Shown here: in pieces, positions 46,742-58,053 of the stretch
Numbering within the stretch: position 1 is the stretch's first letter
Layout of the letters: the number at the start of each line of letters is the position of its first letter
NCBI GenBank assembly: GCA_002900995.3
Contig: CM035307.1
Span: 2,418,001-2,482,000 of the forward strand
DNA length: 64,000 bases
Direction of reading: 5' to 3'
DNA from: Ganoderma boninense
Lineage: Eukaryota > Basidiomycota > Agaricomycetes > Polyporales > Polyporaceae
Made by a program: the position numbers and the translations under genes
The notes under the pieces: generated by a model
What the model was told of the DNA's origin: nothing
The model's input: only the letters and a program-made list of their open reading frames with translations
Database searches by the model: none

Positions 46742-47729
46742 ATGCCGGTGCGTACAATTCCTTCTGCGCCATGCCAGCCACTGACATGCACCTTACAGAA
46801 ACACTACTGCGACTATTGCGATGTCTTCTTGACCCACGACTCCGCATCAGGTACGTACAAGCCTCGAGCAAGGTTTCGATTGGAGCTGACCCCTCACCGC
46901 AGTGCGCAAGGCCCACAACAGCGGTCGGAATCATTTGGCCAACGTTCGGGATTACTACGCTTGTGAGCTGCTTGGTTTCACCTCATTACATGCCTTGCCT
47001 GACATTCCATCCAGCCCTCGGCCACGACAAGGCGCAGAGCATCATTGACCAGATCACAGCTGCGTACGAGAGCGGTAATCCTCCTCCTGGTGGGTTTGGG
47101 TTTGGTCCCCAGCATCTAGCTCCTTCTGGTCCGCCATTCGGTGGTCCTCCCATGGGTTACGGCGCGCCTCCTCCTGGGTTCGGCGGACCTCCTCCGTTCG
47201 GTGGTACGTCTTATTTACTTTTCTATCATCCCAATCCGATTTTTGATGACCTGCAGGTCGTCCACCGATGCCTCCCGGTCCGGGAGGTATGCCCCCACCC
47301 GGCATGATGGGCCCTCCAGGTGCGCCCCCTTTCCCTCCGAACATGGCCCCTCCTCCTGGCATGGGCCCTCCAGGGATGGGTCCGGGCGGGTTCCCGCCAC
47401 CGGGTACGTGTAGTCAACCTTAGCCAAGACCTGATATGCATAGGCTGACTTCGTTGCATTGATCAGGAATGCCGCCTTTCCCTCCGAACGCTAACGCAGG
47501 CGGGCCTCCTGGTGGATCGTTAGGACAAAATCGCCCGCCGTTCCCGCCTGGGCCTCCTGGCGGACCTGGCGGCCCGCCTCCAGGTAACTTCAGTGGTCCT
47601 CCTAACGGAGGACCTCCCAACGGGTTCAACCCTGGTCAGGGTCCCCCGCCTGCGAACGGCGAGCCGGGTGGTCCTCCTGGACCTGGTAGTATGCATCCCG
47701 ACAGGATGAGGATGATGGGCGGAAGGTAA
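46742..47729 (+). CDS. YHC1: U1 snRNP protein C (U1-C)
   Basis: U1-C stabilises pairing of U1 snRNA with the 5' splice site. Exon 1 encodes only Met-Pro (46742-46747). After an intron comes KHYCDYCDVFLTHDSAS and, after another, RKAHNSGRNHLANVRDYY, together one matrin-type C2H2 zinc finger (YCDYC then H and H). ALGHDKAQSIIDQITAAYES follows, and then a tail of Gly/Pro/Met repeats such as PPGFGGPPPFG and PPGMGPPGMGPGG, typical of U1-C. It ends RMRMMGGR with TAA at 47727-47729. Five introns, all small. The two-codon first exon is easily missed. Confidence 0.92.
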
Positions 47730-48095
47730 TCGGAGAGGTCACATTTGACCCGCACCGTTTTTGTTCGTTGTCGTTCTCTCGGTATCGCTCTGTGTTCTTA
47801 TGTTGCATGTCGTGTATGTCAGTAAATGAGATGTATATGAGTATTCATCATTACCTGGTCGTGTGGATGGTTGTGGTTTAGGACGATGGCGCATGCAGTG
47901 ACCGCAGGAGGCGGTTGCCGGTCGTAAGCGCGGAAAATGATCGATGCGTGAGGTCGCAGACGTGACTGGAGACGACGATGACCTACTTCGCCCGGCGAAC
48001 GCTCTCTGGCAGCGACATCTCCGGTTGTGACTCGACCCTACTATCGATGACTTGTACTTGATTTTGTGGTTCTTAGCTGACTGTGGATCCTGTGC
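47730..48095. other. Intergenic stretch, nothing recognised
   Basis: 366 bp between U1-C and the SUA5 gene. No gene features seen; it presumably carries the U1-C terminator and the SUA5 promoter. Confidence 0.5.
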
Positions 48096-49391
48096 ATGAA
48101 CCGCTTCAAGAGTCTCCTCCGAAACACCATCTCCCGACGAGCCTCTGCCACTGTTACGACACGCGTCCCAAACACACGAGCCACGATGGCATTCCAAACA
48201 CAGGTCTTGAAATGCGATCCTGCGTCGGTGTCCTTTCCAGCGGACAAACCGGAGGTCACGTCGTCTGAGACATTGGAGGCTTTGCGTCGCGCAGCCTCTG
48301 ACCTCCGCGCCCTTCAGACTGTTGCCTTCCCGACCGAAACGGTTTACGGGCTCGGAGCAGTCGCCCTCGACCCCACCGCCGTCGCACGCATATTCTCAAC
48401 CAAGGGCCGGCCCGCGGACAACCCTCTCATTGTCCATGTCTCCTCGCGCGACATGCTGCTCAAGATTCTCCCGAAAGGATACGCACCTTCCCGCACCTAC
48501 GAGGTCCTCATGAGGCATTTCTGGCCCGGCCCCCTCACCCTTCTCTTCCCCAACGACTCGACCCTCGTCCCCCCCATCATCACCGCGAACCAGCCTACCG
48601 TGGCGGTACGCATGCCGTCCCATCCAGTAGCGAGGGCCCTTATTGCCCTCACTGATGCCCCGGTCGCCGCTCCGAGCGCGAACTCGTCGGGCAAGCCAAG
48701 CCCAACACGCGCCGCACATGTATACAACGATCTGCAGGGGAAGCTGGGCATCGTCCTGGATGGTGGACCGTGTGGAGTTGGGTTGGAGAGTACCGTCGTG
48801 GACGGCCTGCACGAGGACGGGAACCTGCGAGTGCTCCGCCCAGGCGGCGTGACGGTGGAGGACCTAGAGCGCGTTATTCGCGAAGAGCTCTCTGACTTGG
48901 CTTCTCTGCCGAGCGTGCTCGTACATCGACGCGACTACAGCGACGAGGCCATCGAGCACGCGCCGACGACTCCAGGGATGAAGTACCGCCATTACTCGCC
49001 GAGCGTCCCCGTCACCCTTCTGCGTACGACTACGCAACCTCCTAATGGAGCCACACGGACTTCTGTCTCTACTTTCCTGGACACCCTTCAATCCGACGCC
49101 ACGGCGCTCGGGAGACCGCTTCAGGTCGGAGTGCTCGCGCCCTCCGACTCCCCACTCTCCAGGAAGCTGGCTGCCGCTTCTCCGCCGAATGTGCTGTGGA
49201 TCAGCCACCCACTCGGCCCGCTCGCAGAACCCGCCGTGTCTGCGCAGCGATTGTTCGACGGACTGCTTTCCTTGGACGGCGCGAAGGTGGACGTCATCCT
49301 TATAGAAGAGATAGACGAGGAGCGGGAAGGTCTCGCGGTGATGAACCGCGTGAAGAAGGCCGCTGGGGAGTCAGTTTGGCTAGAGGTCTAG
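48096..49391 (+). CDS. SUA5: Threonylcarbamoyl-AMP synthase (Sua5/YrdC)
   Basis: It makes threonylcarbamoyl-AMP from threonine, bicarbonate and ATP for the t6A37 modification of ANN-decoding tRNAs. It is a single exon of 431 residues. The YrdC domain shows TVAFPTETVYGLGA, STKGRPADNPLIVH (the KGR motif), RHFWPGPLTLLFP and the PSANSSGKPSPT signature. A linker with HAPTTPGMKYRHYSPSVP leads to the Sua5 C-terminal domain. The first ATG (48096) gives a Lys/Arg/Ser-rich presequence (MNRFKSLLRNTISRRASATV) like a mitochondrial signal. A second ATG at codon 31 (48186, MAFQTQVLK) would give a cytosolic form. Confidence 0.93.
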   Translation: MNRFKSLLRNTISRRASATVTTRVPNTRATMAFQTQVLKCDPASVSFPADKPEVTSSETLEALRRAASDLRALQTVAFPTETVYGLGAVALDPTAVARIFSTKGRPADNPLIVHVSSRDMLLKILPKGYAPSRTYEVLMRHFWPGPLTLLFPNDSTLVPPIITANQPTVAVRMPSHPVARALIALTDAPVAAPSANSSGKPSPTRAAHVYNDLQGKLGIVLDGGPCGVGLESTVVDGLHEDGNLRVLRPGGVTVEDLERVIREELSDLASLPSVLVHRRDYSDEAIEHAPTTPGMKYRHYSPSVPVTLLRTTTQPPNGATRTSVSTFLDTLQSDATALGRPLQVGVLAPSDSPLSRKLAAASPPNVLWISHPLGPLAEPAVSAQRLFDGLLSLDGAKVDVILIEEIDEEREGLAVMNRVKKAAGESVWLEV

Positions 49392-50539
49392 ACTATGTTA
49401 CTGCTATGGTACGCCTACATTATCATTATAATCTCCTGCATTCCTGCGGCTATTAGAGCGTCGTTAGATGTATCAGACCTTTTGAACGTTCATGGGGCAT
49501 AATGGCTCTGCACCTGGCAGGTCCGTTGTTCGCGCGCTCCTGGACACGCACTCGAGTCCGGGGGCGGGTGAAGGATGTGATCTCAGCGCGTGAAAGGCTT
49601 CCCGCGGAACGTTTCTTCGAGTCCACGCAGGACCAAAGCTTCCTCGAGGTTTTGAGCGTACATTGCCGCGCTCCCGCCTTTCTTTACTGTGCGAAATAGA
49701 GCGCATCATTGACAGGTGGAACAGCATCACCTCGTTGTGGCCATGAGGCCCGCCGCATGTAGTGGCGCATGCCCCCTCCAAGGTCACCAGAGCCTTCCAT
49801 TATCGCGGTCGGGAGATAGCTCCTGATCTTTCGGAAGTCGGAGGGCCATCTCCTTGCGTTCGCCGCCGGGTGGAATTCCGCGCACGTCCGCTGGTCGTAC
49901 CAAGGCTGGCAGGAGACGCCTGGACGTGCTGCATGGTGTCCAACCTGCATGAGCTCAATGTTCACCATGGGAAAGGGAACAAAAAGATCACATTATCTCT
50001 CCGTCCATCTTCTGCTAAGGACAATGCGAAATATCGTTGTGTCGGTCCCGACTCCGGCGTTGGATGATGTGGGTGGACGTAGAATCCCGACCTCGCCTTC
50101 TTTAGCGGACTATGAGTCGTTACATTGTCTGTGTCTGCAGGGGTTGAGGCACATTTCGTCCTCGTGTAGAGATTCGAGTGGCATGATTGGGGTACGCGGT
50201 GCAGCAATTCGATTTTCCAGGTGGTGGGGGAGAGTCGAAATGTCACGTGACCGTCCCGGACAGACTCAGTCGCTCATTCCGAGCCTTTGTACACCTGGGA
50301 TGTGACGAAACTTGCGAGCTGCATGTTGATTATACGGAGGGGTATCTACCATGAACGTGTTCGCTCTTCTTCCTTTGCTATCCGTCCGGTGGCGGCCTCG
50401 GAGTCCCTCCGCAGTATAAAAGCTCGATGTGGCCGTTAAGGGCGGCACCTTGGAGTCCCCCTCTTTTCTCGTTACACCACTGTGCAGAGCAAAACTTCTT
50501 GTTATCCCTTTGACTGCGCTATTTTCCTTGTATTTCACC
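49392..50539. other. Long intergenic region upstream of the HMG gene
   Basis: About 1.15 kb with no supported gene; open frames are short and without features. The right end holds the TATA box of the HMG-box gene. A long upstream region is common for regulated transcription-factor genes, but I see no defined operator. Confidence 0.5.
50415..50421 (+). promoter_or_regulatory. TATA box of the HMG-box gene
   Basis: TATAAAA lies about 120 bp upstream of the HMG-box start codon. The leader between them is C/T-rich (CCCCCTCTTTTCTC), as is common near fungal transcription starts. Confidence 0.6.
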
Positions 50540-51991
50540 ATGCAGCCGCAACCGAGCCGTAAGTAGCATCATGCAAACTGCCTTCCATCCTCTGTGGCTC
50601 ATCTGACGCCTTATTTCCCAATAGGTCTCAACACGTCTTCTCCCTTTACACCTCCTACCCCTTCTCCATCGCCCGGCGCGGTGTCTATGGCCGCGTCCGA
50701 CTCCGAGTGGTCCACAGCTAGCGACTGGTCCCTGGACTCGTCGAATCCTTCCTCCCGCGCGCCGTCTCCTTACCTTCTCGCCTTGGGCTCCACGCCTCAG
50801 AACCCGTCCACCGTCACAGAGGAACACATCAAAACGCTCCTCGAGGTCTACCAAGCCATCGGCGGCAGGGCGACGCCCAGCCCGACCACTTCCCAGTGTC
50901 CTCCCACTCCAGCTTCGATGCTCCCAGCTGGCGCCAGCCCAGAAGGAGTCAAGCGGAAGATCCCTCGTCCTGCGAACGCCTTCATGCTCTACCGGTCTTG
51001 GCTTCTCAAGTCTGGCCAGATCCCGCCGAACATCGAGAAGCGCCAGCAGCATATCAGTCGCGTCGCCGGTGAATGCTGGAATCTCCTGTCGAAGGAAGAG
51101 CAGCAAACGTGGCACAAGAAGGCCGAGGACGTCAAGCGCGAGCACTGCAAGAAGTACCCAGAGTGGAAGTTCGCTCCCGAGCGCAAGTCGTCGCGCCGCA
51201 AGACGCCCTCGGACCCCGACGCCCCCGTGCCTGAGGGCGAGGAGTACATCCGTTGGATCCGCGAGACGTACGTCGGGCTCAAGGGCGACGCCGTCGCCCC
51301 TCCACGTCCCCGCAAGTCCAAGCCTCGCCGCACCGCCAGCGCCCGCGCGAGCGGCAAGGCCAAGGTCGAGGACGAGCCTGTCCCGGCTCTGTCGTACACG
51401 CCTGCGTCGTCTCCCACCTCGACCCTCGTCATGCCACAGACCCCCTCTGTATCGGTCACGGCTTCTCCCGCCGTTTCCCTCTCCCGACCGCCCTCGACCC
51501 CTGCGAGCCTCGTTCACTACCGCTATCCCCTGCTCACCAGCCCCGCGCCTCTTGCCCATGAGCTCGACGGCGATGCAATGCTTGGGACGTTCGTTGCGAG
51601 TCTTGCCGTGCAGAACGCTAATGACGACGACGCGGTATGTGCCTAGCCCTCTCTCCCTTTTTCTGCGTCAAATTGCTCACTTTGCCGCCGTTAGACTCCA
51701 AGGGCGTCCACCTTCGGGAACATCGTGCTACCAGCCCTTCCGAAGTACACGTTCCCCGAGCTTTTCCCATCGTCCACCTCCATGCCAGTGTCGCCGTCGC
51801 TGCCCGACCCCCTCGCCGTGGCATCCTCGTCCTCCACGAGGGAGCCGACGGGGCACACCTCCGTCCCAGAGGCCCAAGGCAACTGGCCGCCGTACCTGAA
51901 CGAGGATCCCAGCATGTACTTCTCGTTCAGCGACTACCCCAACCACATGGACTTCGAGGGCACCATCTTCCCCGACTTGCAGCCCCAGTAA
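50540..51991 (+). CDS. HMG-box transcription factor (MATA_HMG type)
   Basis: Three exons (50540-50558, 50625-51634, 51695-51991) add up to 442 codons with the stop, giving 441 residues. The N-terminus is Ser/Pro-rich (SEWSTASDWSLDSSNPSS). The HMG box at about residues 118-190 reads RKIPRPANAFMLYRSWLL, NIEKRQQHISRVAGECW and EQQTWHKKAEDVKREHCKKY, the sequence-specific MATA_HMG kind found in fungal mating and pheromone-response regulators. A basic stretch (RPRKSKPRRTASARASGKAK) follows and may be the nuclear signal. The C-terminus is Pro/Ser-rich and acidic near the end (DEDPSMYFSFSDYPN, starting at the second residue), perhaps an activation region. No mating-type partner genes were seen nearby, so I do not call it a MAT gene. 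Confidence 0.85.
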
Positions 51992-52433
51992 TGTGCTCTG
52001 GTCATCGGCGCAGTCCGCGACAGCTGGCATGTCGCAGTTTTGGGTGACCCCTTCTCTCCTCGTTCCAACACCATCTCGCTCCACTGTATCCCTACTGGCC
52101 ATCGGTTGTTAGATCTCACGAACATCTCCGTTATCATCGCTCAATTTTCCGTATTTCTGCCCTCACGACCTCAATGCGCTCACTCTCGTATCTCACTCCG
52201 TAATGATTCCTTGTACATTTTGTCCACACAGCTGTAGCCTTAGCCTCCGTTATGAATCAAAAATGACGTTTCCTCTTACAAGGAGCCGATGTAAGCTCTC
52301 CGAGCGGTCCGCCGGCCCGGTGACCATGATTTTCGTTGCGAGTCGCGGCAAAGTCCGCGTTTTCTTGGCCCCGGTATCCCAGCTCCCTTCTCTGCTTTGT
52401 CCGTCTTGCTTGACTGGAACATCTTCTGGAAAT
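51992..52433. other. Intergenic stretch, nothing recognised
   Basis: 442 bp between the HMG-box gene and the DBP8 helicase gene. Nothing beyond probable 3' and 5' untranslated sequence. Confidence 0.5.
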
Positions 52434-54911
52434 ATGGCGGACACAAAACGTCGTAAGTTGACGGCAGATGACCTCATGCGCATGCAGGAAGGGCCCCGGA
52501 GAAAACGACTAAGGTTGGACGACACCGACGAGGAAGACCTCGACGTGCAAGACTCTTCGTCTGGAGATGAGGCGGAGGCGGATGGGTATAAAGAGCACCA
52601 CGGTGATGGCGAGGACTCGGAAAGTGGGAGTGAGGAAGATGGGGACGACTCTGATTCTGGTTCCGGGGACGAGAGCGACCTCTCGCAGCACGCTGCCCCA
52701 CCGATATCCATACCTCGACGTGAAGAGGTCGAGGACGAGGACGAGGACAGTCGTTTCGCATCCTCTCGCATCTCTTTCAAGCCTAGGGCTACAAAAACCG
52801 CTACCTTCCAAGTCCCCTTGCGTACAAAGCCCCTTCCGGCGAGTTTCGAAACTATGGGCATATCCTCCGTGCTAGTCTCCGCTCTCGCAAAGATGCATAT
52901 CCAGTCGCCGACCGAGATTCAAGCTGCATGTGTGCCCCCGCTTCTTGAAGGCGAGTATTAACCCATTCAACCGAGTACACGTTCCTCACCTGACATTGTT
53001 GCTATCCAAGGCAGAGATTGCATAGGAAATGCAAAGACGGGTTCCGGAAAGACGATCGCCTTCGCGCTACCTATCTTACAGAAGCTCTCGCTGGACCCTT
53101 ATGGGATATTTGCATTGGTCCTCACGCCGACTCGGTATGCCAATCTGTCCGAATGTTGTGGTTTAGTGCTCACCTTAAATAGCGAGTTGGCTTTCCAGAT
53201 CTCAGAGCAGTTCGCCGTGCTTGGGGCTCCCCTTAACCTCCGTACTGCGGTTGTCGTAGGAGGTATTGATATGATGGCACAAGCTCTAGAGCTCGGGAAC
53301 CGTCCCCATGTCGTGGTTGCAACACCGGGGCGCATCGTCGACCTACTCAAGAGTACATCCGGGGAGTGGGATCTCTCACGGGTCAAGTTCTTGGTATGCT
53401 GCCGCCGGCAATATGTTAGTTTTCGTGCGCTCACCTGCCGTTGTTAGGTCCTGGATGAGGCAGACAGGCTGCTGACGCCGTCGTTTGCACCGGAGTTGTC
53501 CTATCTCTTTGAGACGTTGCCCAAGGAACGCCAAACATCCTTATTTACCGCGACACTGACTGCCGCAGTAGAACGGGTCGCGGATGCAACCCCGAAACAT
53601 GGAAAGCAAAAACCCTTTATCCACAGGATGACTGCTCCGTACGTACCATTGTGCAGTTCAAGGCAACCCCAACCTAAAATTGGTCCATCTTCGCAGGGTC
53701 GAGACAGTCGAGACTCTCAAGCAGCACTTCATCCTGGTGCCATCCCATGTCCGGGAAGCCTACCTATACCACTTCCTCTGTAACCCTCCTGAATCCACCC
53801 TTCACCTCCGCCGGGCTCCTCCAGAACCGACCAAACGTTCTGGCAAGCAAAAAGGTGGACAATCCAAATCGTCGAAGAAGAACAAGCCTCAGAAGAGGTC
53901 CGTGGACGACGACGAGGCCCCCGAGCAGCCCCCGCCTACGATCATCTTTTGCACACGCCCACGCACGGCAGCTTACCTCACGCACCTCCTCCAAACCCTC
54001 CGCATCCGCACGACGGCCCTCCACTCCCGCCTTACGCAGCGCGAACGCCTCTCGTCCCTCTCCCTCTTTCGCGCGTCCGTCGTGCCCGTGCTTGTGTCCA
54101 CCGACGTCGGCGCCCGCGGTCTCGATATCGAGGACGTCGCGATCGTCATCAACTGGGACATCCCGTCGGAGCCCGAAGAGTACACGCACAGAGTCGGTCG
54201 TACCGCGCGTGCCGGTCGCGGCGGTGTCGCGGTGAGCTTCGTAACCGAGCGGGACGAGGAGCGGATCCTGAAAGTCGAGGAACGAATCGGTGAGTCCCTT
54301 GCCCCGTTCGCTTCGCCCTCTCCGTCCCGCACATCCGTCGGGGCTCCACCACGATGGTTTGCCTCTACGCTCCCCCAAAACCTTCCTGGCACCCATATCA
54401 TCGTTTGTTGGCCTTTGGCGGCGTCCGCTCACGCTCCACTCCGACGTACAGGTGTCAAACTCACGGAAATGCCCCTCCCGGAAGCAAAAGTTCTCGAAAA
54501 GCTCAACGCGGTCGCAACCGCCAAGCGCCTCGCGAACATGGTACGCCCCCCCTCCCCCTCTGTTCTATCTGAGTGCAGTTCGGTCCTTGCTGTTCCTTTG
54601 GTTGGGCCGGGTCTCTGCACCCTTCTCTACTTTGCACTGCGCTGTCGTGGTGCTGACCTTCCTAAGGCACGCCACCCACGATTCCCGCAACACGCCCGCA
54701 GACGCGCATATGGGAGACGAGAGTGTCTGCTTCCGCCTCGCCTTCTTGTCCTCGTTGCGCGGCCACTGGACCCCGGACGCTGACCCAAACCTTGTGTACA
54801 CAGGAGCTCCACGACTCAGACTTTGGGAGGCGCGAGGAGGTCCACAAGATCAAACGCGCAAAGCGTGCTGCGGACCTCCAGGACGGCTCGCTCATCGCGG
54901 CGGTTCCGTGA
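52434..54911 (+). CDS. DBP8: DEAD-box RNA helicase Dbp8 (DDX49 family)
   Basis: An ATP-dependent nucleolar helicase needed for 40S subunit assembly. The start is [20 protein letters not shown] at 52434, followed by an acidic region. Motifs in order: Q motif ([23 protein letters not shown]), I AKTGSGKT, Ia PTRELAFQI, GG ([11 protein letters not shown]), Ib [28 protein letters not shown] as TAT (LFTATLT, usually SAT), [31 protein letters not shown]. The block order and the [20 protein letters not shown] stretch match Dbp8. A basic insert ([18 protein letters not shown]) sits between the two RecA domains. Six or so introns; the last exon ([19 protein letters not shown]) ends at TGA 54909-54911. 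Confidence 0.9.
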
Positions 54912-56158
54912 GGCCGGCAGGTGGGTTGGGTGCGACTCCACGAGGTCTATCGGGCGGATGTCCAAATGCAAACCTCGACCCCTACCCCAGACGTGAGAGG
55001 AGCTTGTCGGTGGAGTGGAGTTCTGACGTCCTGTACCTGGGACCCTTGTCGTTCCCTTCTGCTTGTGTTTTACATATGTGGACAGAGATGGACGCCCGCC
55101 GTCGACGCTGGATCGGAAGGCAATCTTGGTTAATCGCTCCAATTTGGTGGACGTGCAACAAAACAATAACAGTACTAGTGCATGATCGTGTTCCAACGAC
55201 GACAGGCCGACCGACGGTAAAAATACACGGTGGCGGACAGTAACCTTCCAAATGCAGAGATAACACGAGTAACTATGCTAAGTGCGTGTATGCGTGTGCC
55301 CCTGCTCGCCACTCCCGGGGGACCAGACCATGCGCTGTGCGTCGAAGCACGAAAGCAGGCAATCCGGTCAAGGGAGCGATGAGGGGCCGAAGGGGGGAAT
55401 AAGGGATCGCGGGACGTGCGGGTTCGAGGACAAGGATGGCAAGGTGCAAGGGGTAATGTGTTTCCGCGAGGACCGGGCGAAGGTGGGTGAGGCAGCGAAT
55501 TGCGGGTGATAGTGGTGCAAGCGGCGAACGAGTCGGGGGTGCGAAAGCGTTACAACAAGGGGGATTGCGATGAGGCTACAGCGAAGAGGAAGGCGGCGGC
55601 CGGCGAATGGTAGAGAGAACAAGAGAGCTTGAAGAGATACAGGTGGGGCTATGGTACAGATTGAGTTGCTTTACTACTCCCTGGTCGACGAGGCGTGGAC
55701 GGCGTGACTTGTGAGACGTGTGTGTGCGGGGGCGGCGGCGACATTGGGCATTTGGGGCGAATGACAGCGTGTACGACATTGCGGCAAATTGACGAATAAG
55801 TTAGGACGCAAAGCCGGGCGCGGGCGCGGGGTTTTGTGTCAAAAGGAAGGAAGGGGAATCGAGGGGAAGACGGCCAATGGGCGATTTTCGGACGGGAGTG
55901 ACAAGGAGTGAGGGACACGGGGTCCTGCAGAGCTCCATCTCTGTCAGTGGCGAGGGCTTCTCCGCAGGTTCGAGCGCGAAAGTATGTGCGCGTCAGCTGG
56001 TGCAGGATTGTCGCGATCTGAGCCTAAACTGACACGGGAGAAGCGCGCTGTTCCTCCCGGATCGACTGCGCCTTCCAAGCTAGACCGAAGCACCGACGCG
56101 CGACTGGTCTGTCATATCGACCTCTGCACCCGCGTACACGCATTTGGCATGGGCCCGA
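54912..56158. other. Long intergenic region, nothing recognised
   Basis: About 1.25 kb between the convergent DBP8 and BTB genes. G-rich stretches on the plus strand near 55370-55560 give open frames in several phases, but none has domain features or splice structure. A further 3' exon of the BTB gene could lie here. Confidence 0.45.
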
Positions 56159-57437
56159 TCAGCGAGGCACCCCCGTATGCGAATCAGTCGCACATACCTT
56201 GACCACAGACCACTGGATGACCAGCTGCTTAACCCGGTCCGCCAGGCTCTTTTTGCACACGTCACAGGACAGGTGGTCTGCCAGTGGCAATAACGCGCTT
56301 TCCATCGCACTCGTTGACAGGTCTGTGTCAGACAAGCCGTGGGCAACGGCACAATGCGTAAGAGAACGCGGGAACGCGTTGTGCGCGCGTCCGGACGCGT
56401 CATTGTTCAGCATGCCATCCCAACGATGAATTTTGACTGTATGCGTACCTGGACGTGCGTCCCATGCGAGATAAGCCGACGCGAGTGCCCAAGCCCTCGT
56501 CAACTTCTTCTGCTCCGTAAAGTCGCACCCGGACGTTGGCGGATGGGGATGTGGAGGGGGGAGGAGTAACCGCTTGAGCGCGTCAAGTCGGCCAAGGTGC
56601 AGGAAGAACAGGCGTTTCATGTACACAGGCCCAATGCGTATCGCGAGGTCGTCCGTGAGGGTATGCAGCGCGAACGACAACAGATGGCTTGAGACCGGCA
56701 CCGCGAGGTCATAAAGGTCGTGGGCAGCGGCGAGGGCATAGATCACGATCGGTTGCATGGGGGCCTGGCCGAGGATGAGGGAGTATAATGGAGAAGAGGG
56801 CGCAATATGCCGTCTGGGCGGAAGGCCGTACTTGGACATGGCTTCGACCGCAGCGATGAGCGTGTCAACGCCGGGGTGATAATGCGCGCACGAGATATCG
56901 TACACGGCGTGCAATACTATGTTGAGCACGCTGGCCGACTCCGGAACCGGGACGACTGGCCCGAGGTCGTCGCGCATCTTGGACTTGTGCGGTTTTGGAG
57001 GGACGAGGTCCTCGAAGTGGTTGGTGGACAGAGCAAGGACCTGGGTGGTATGGACGTAGAAGAACACGCCATCGGCAGAGAGGAAGATAAGGTCTGGGGG
57101 AATGGGAAGGAGTGCCGCGCCTGGGTGGAAGGTGGTCGAGACAGAGACGATGGTATTACCTGGGAGATGGTCCTGGGGCAAGCCGTCGGGGAAATCTGGG
57201 GGAGTATGAGACGCCTTGTCGGAGCCCTGGAGGGGAGGGACTGTAAGCTGGCTGAACTTGTGAGTGCGCGGGAGGAGCGAGACGTACAGGAGGGGTGAGG
57301 ACCTGGGTTGGGGTGGGATGCTGGGTGTTGAGCGGGATGCCAGTCATCTCGGAGACTGGGCGTTCTGATCGGGGAGAGGCGAAGTCATTGGGGTCGGAGA
57401 TGTACTGGAGCACGTTGTCCCATTCTGCGTTGTCCAT
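56159..57437 (-). CDS. BTB/POZ domain protein
   Basis: I chose the start MDNAEWDNVLQYISDP at 57437, because the reading frame upstream translates a C/T-rich leader; an in-frame ATG at 57569 is the alternative. An intron from GTACGTCTCG (about 57290) to GCCCCAG (about 57170) joins TPTQVLTPP to DHLPGNTIVSV. The BTB core follows: PPDLIFLSADGVFFYVHTTQ, VLALSTNHFEDLVPP, VLNIVLHAVYDISCAHYHP, then IVIYALAAAHDLYDLAVPVS. Near the end are AWALASAYLAWDARP and, after an intron, LADHLSCDVCKKSLADR, a possible CxxC zinc site. This is a common agaricomycete BTB family; some such proteins are Cullin-3 adaptors. The 3' end is uncertain: reading past VVK gives a stop at 56159, but GTATGTGCG there looks like a donor. 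Confidence 0.7.
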
Positions 57438-58053
57438 CGTGGGCGGAAGAGAATGGTGAGGGGGCGGGGAGAGAGGGGAGAGGCGGAGGAAGGTTTCGAT
57501 AGACTTTGGGGGCAGATATAGCAGGTCGATCTCGGCAGAGTGCAAGTCAGCGACGGCCGGGGAGGACATGGGGTTGGAGTTGCATTTGGATTCGGAGAGG
57601 GAGCACACAGGAGTGTCGCCCTCGATGCGGTCAAATGCCCCGCTCCCGGCCGGTCCATGTCCCCCAGATCCAGCAGCCCAGATCTTGCTGATATCAGTCG
57701 GAATGCATTCCACACTCGCCCCCTCTCTCCAGTCTTAGCTCATCCACCTCTCCTCCGATCCATCCCGCTCGCCGCCTCTCCTCGTCCACAGTCTCCCGTC
57801 TGCCAGCCACGCAACCACCGAGGCTGGGCTGCACGCCGGCCAGCGTCCCAGAGGCTGCGTACTCACCAATGACGTCGGTTGCAGGGCGAAGCTTCTTCAC
57901 GCAGTCGATGACAGTCATGGTGTTCCAGAAAGAACGTGCTTATCGCCCATGGGGTATCTCGGGCCAGCGCTACGTACATCCACCTCTACTGTACAATCTT
58001 TGCGACGGCAAAACTGCAAACCATCATGATCCTGTCCCCTGGCCCCTGCCCTC
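57438..58053. other. Intergenic stretch with a possible orphan 5' exon
   Basis: 616 bp between the BTB and MOB1 genes. On the minus strand at 57918, MTVIDCVKKLRPATDVIG runs into a good GTGAGT donor and could be an upstream first exon of the BTB gene. I could not find a joining acceptor that fits, so it is not called. Confidence 0.35.

Noticed and set aside
50519..51559. Open reading of 346 codons on the minus strand opposite the HMG-box gene.
   Set aside because: It is Arg/Gly-rich with no domain, and lies opposite the well-supported HMG-box exon.
53764..54432. Open reading of 222 codons on the minus strand across the helicase gene.
   Set aside because: It overlaps conserved DEAD-box motifs read from the plus strand and has no domain of its own; a high-GC shadow.
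55280..55620. G-rich open frames that might be a small gene.
   Set aside because: Several phases are open at once and none shows domain features, a good start context or splice sites.
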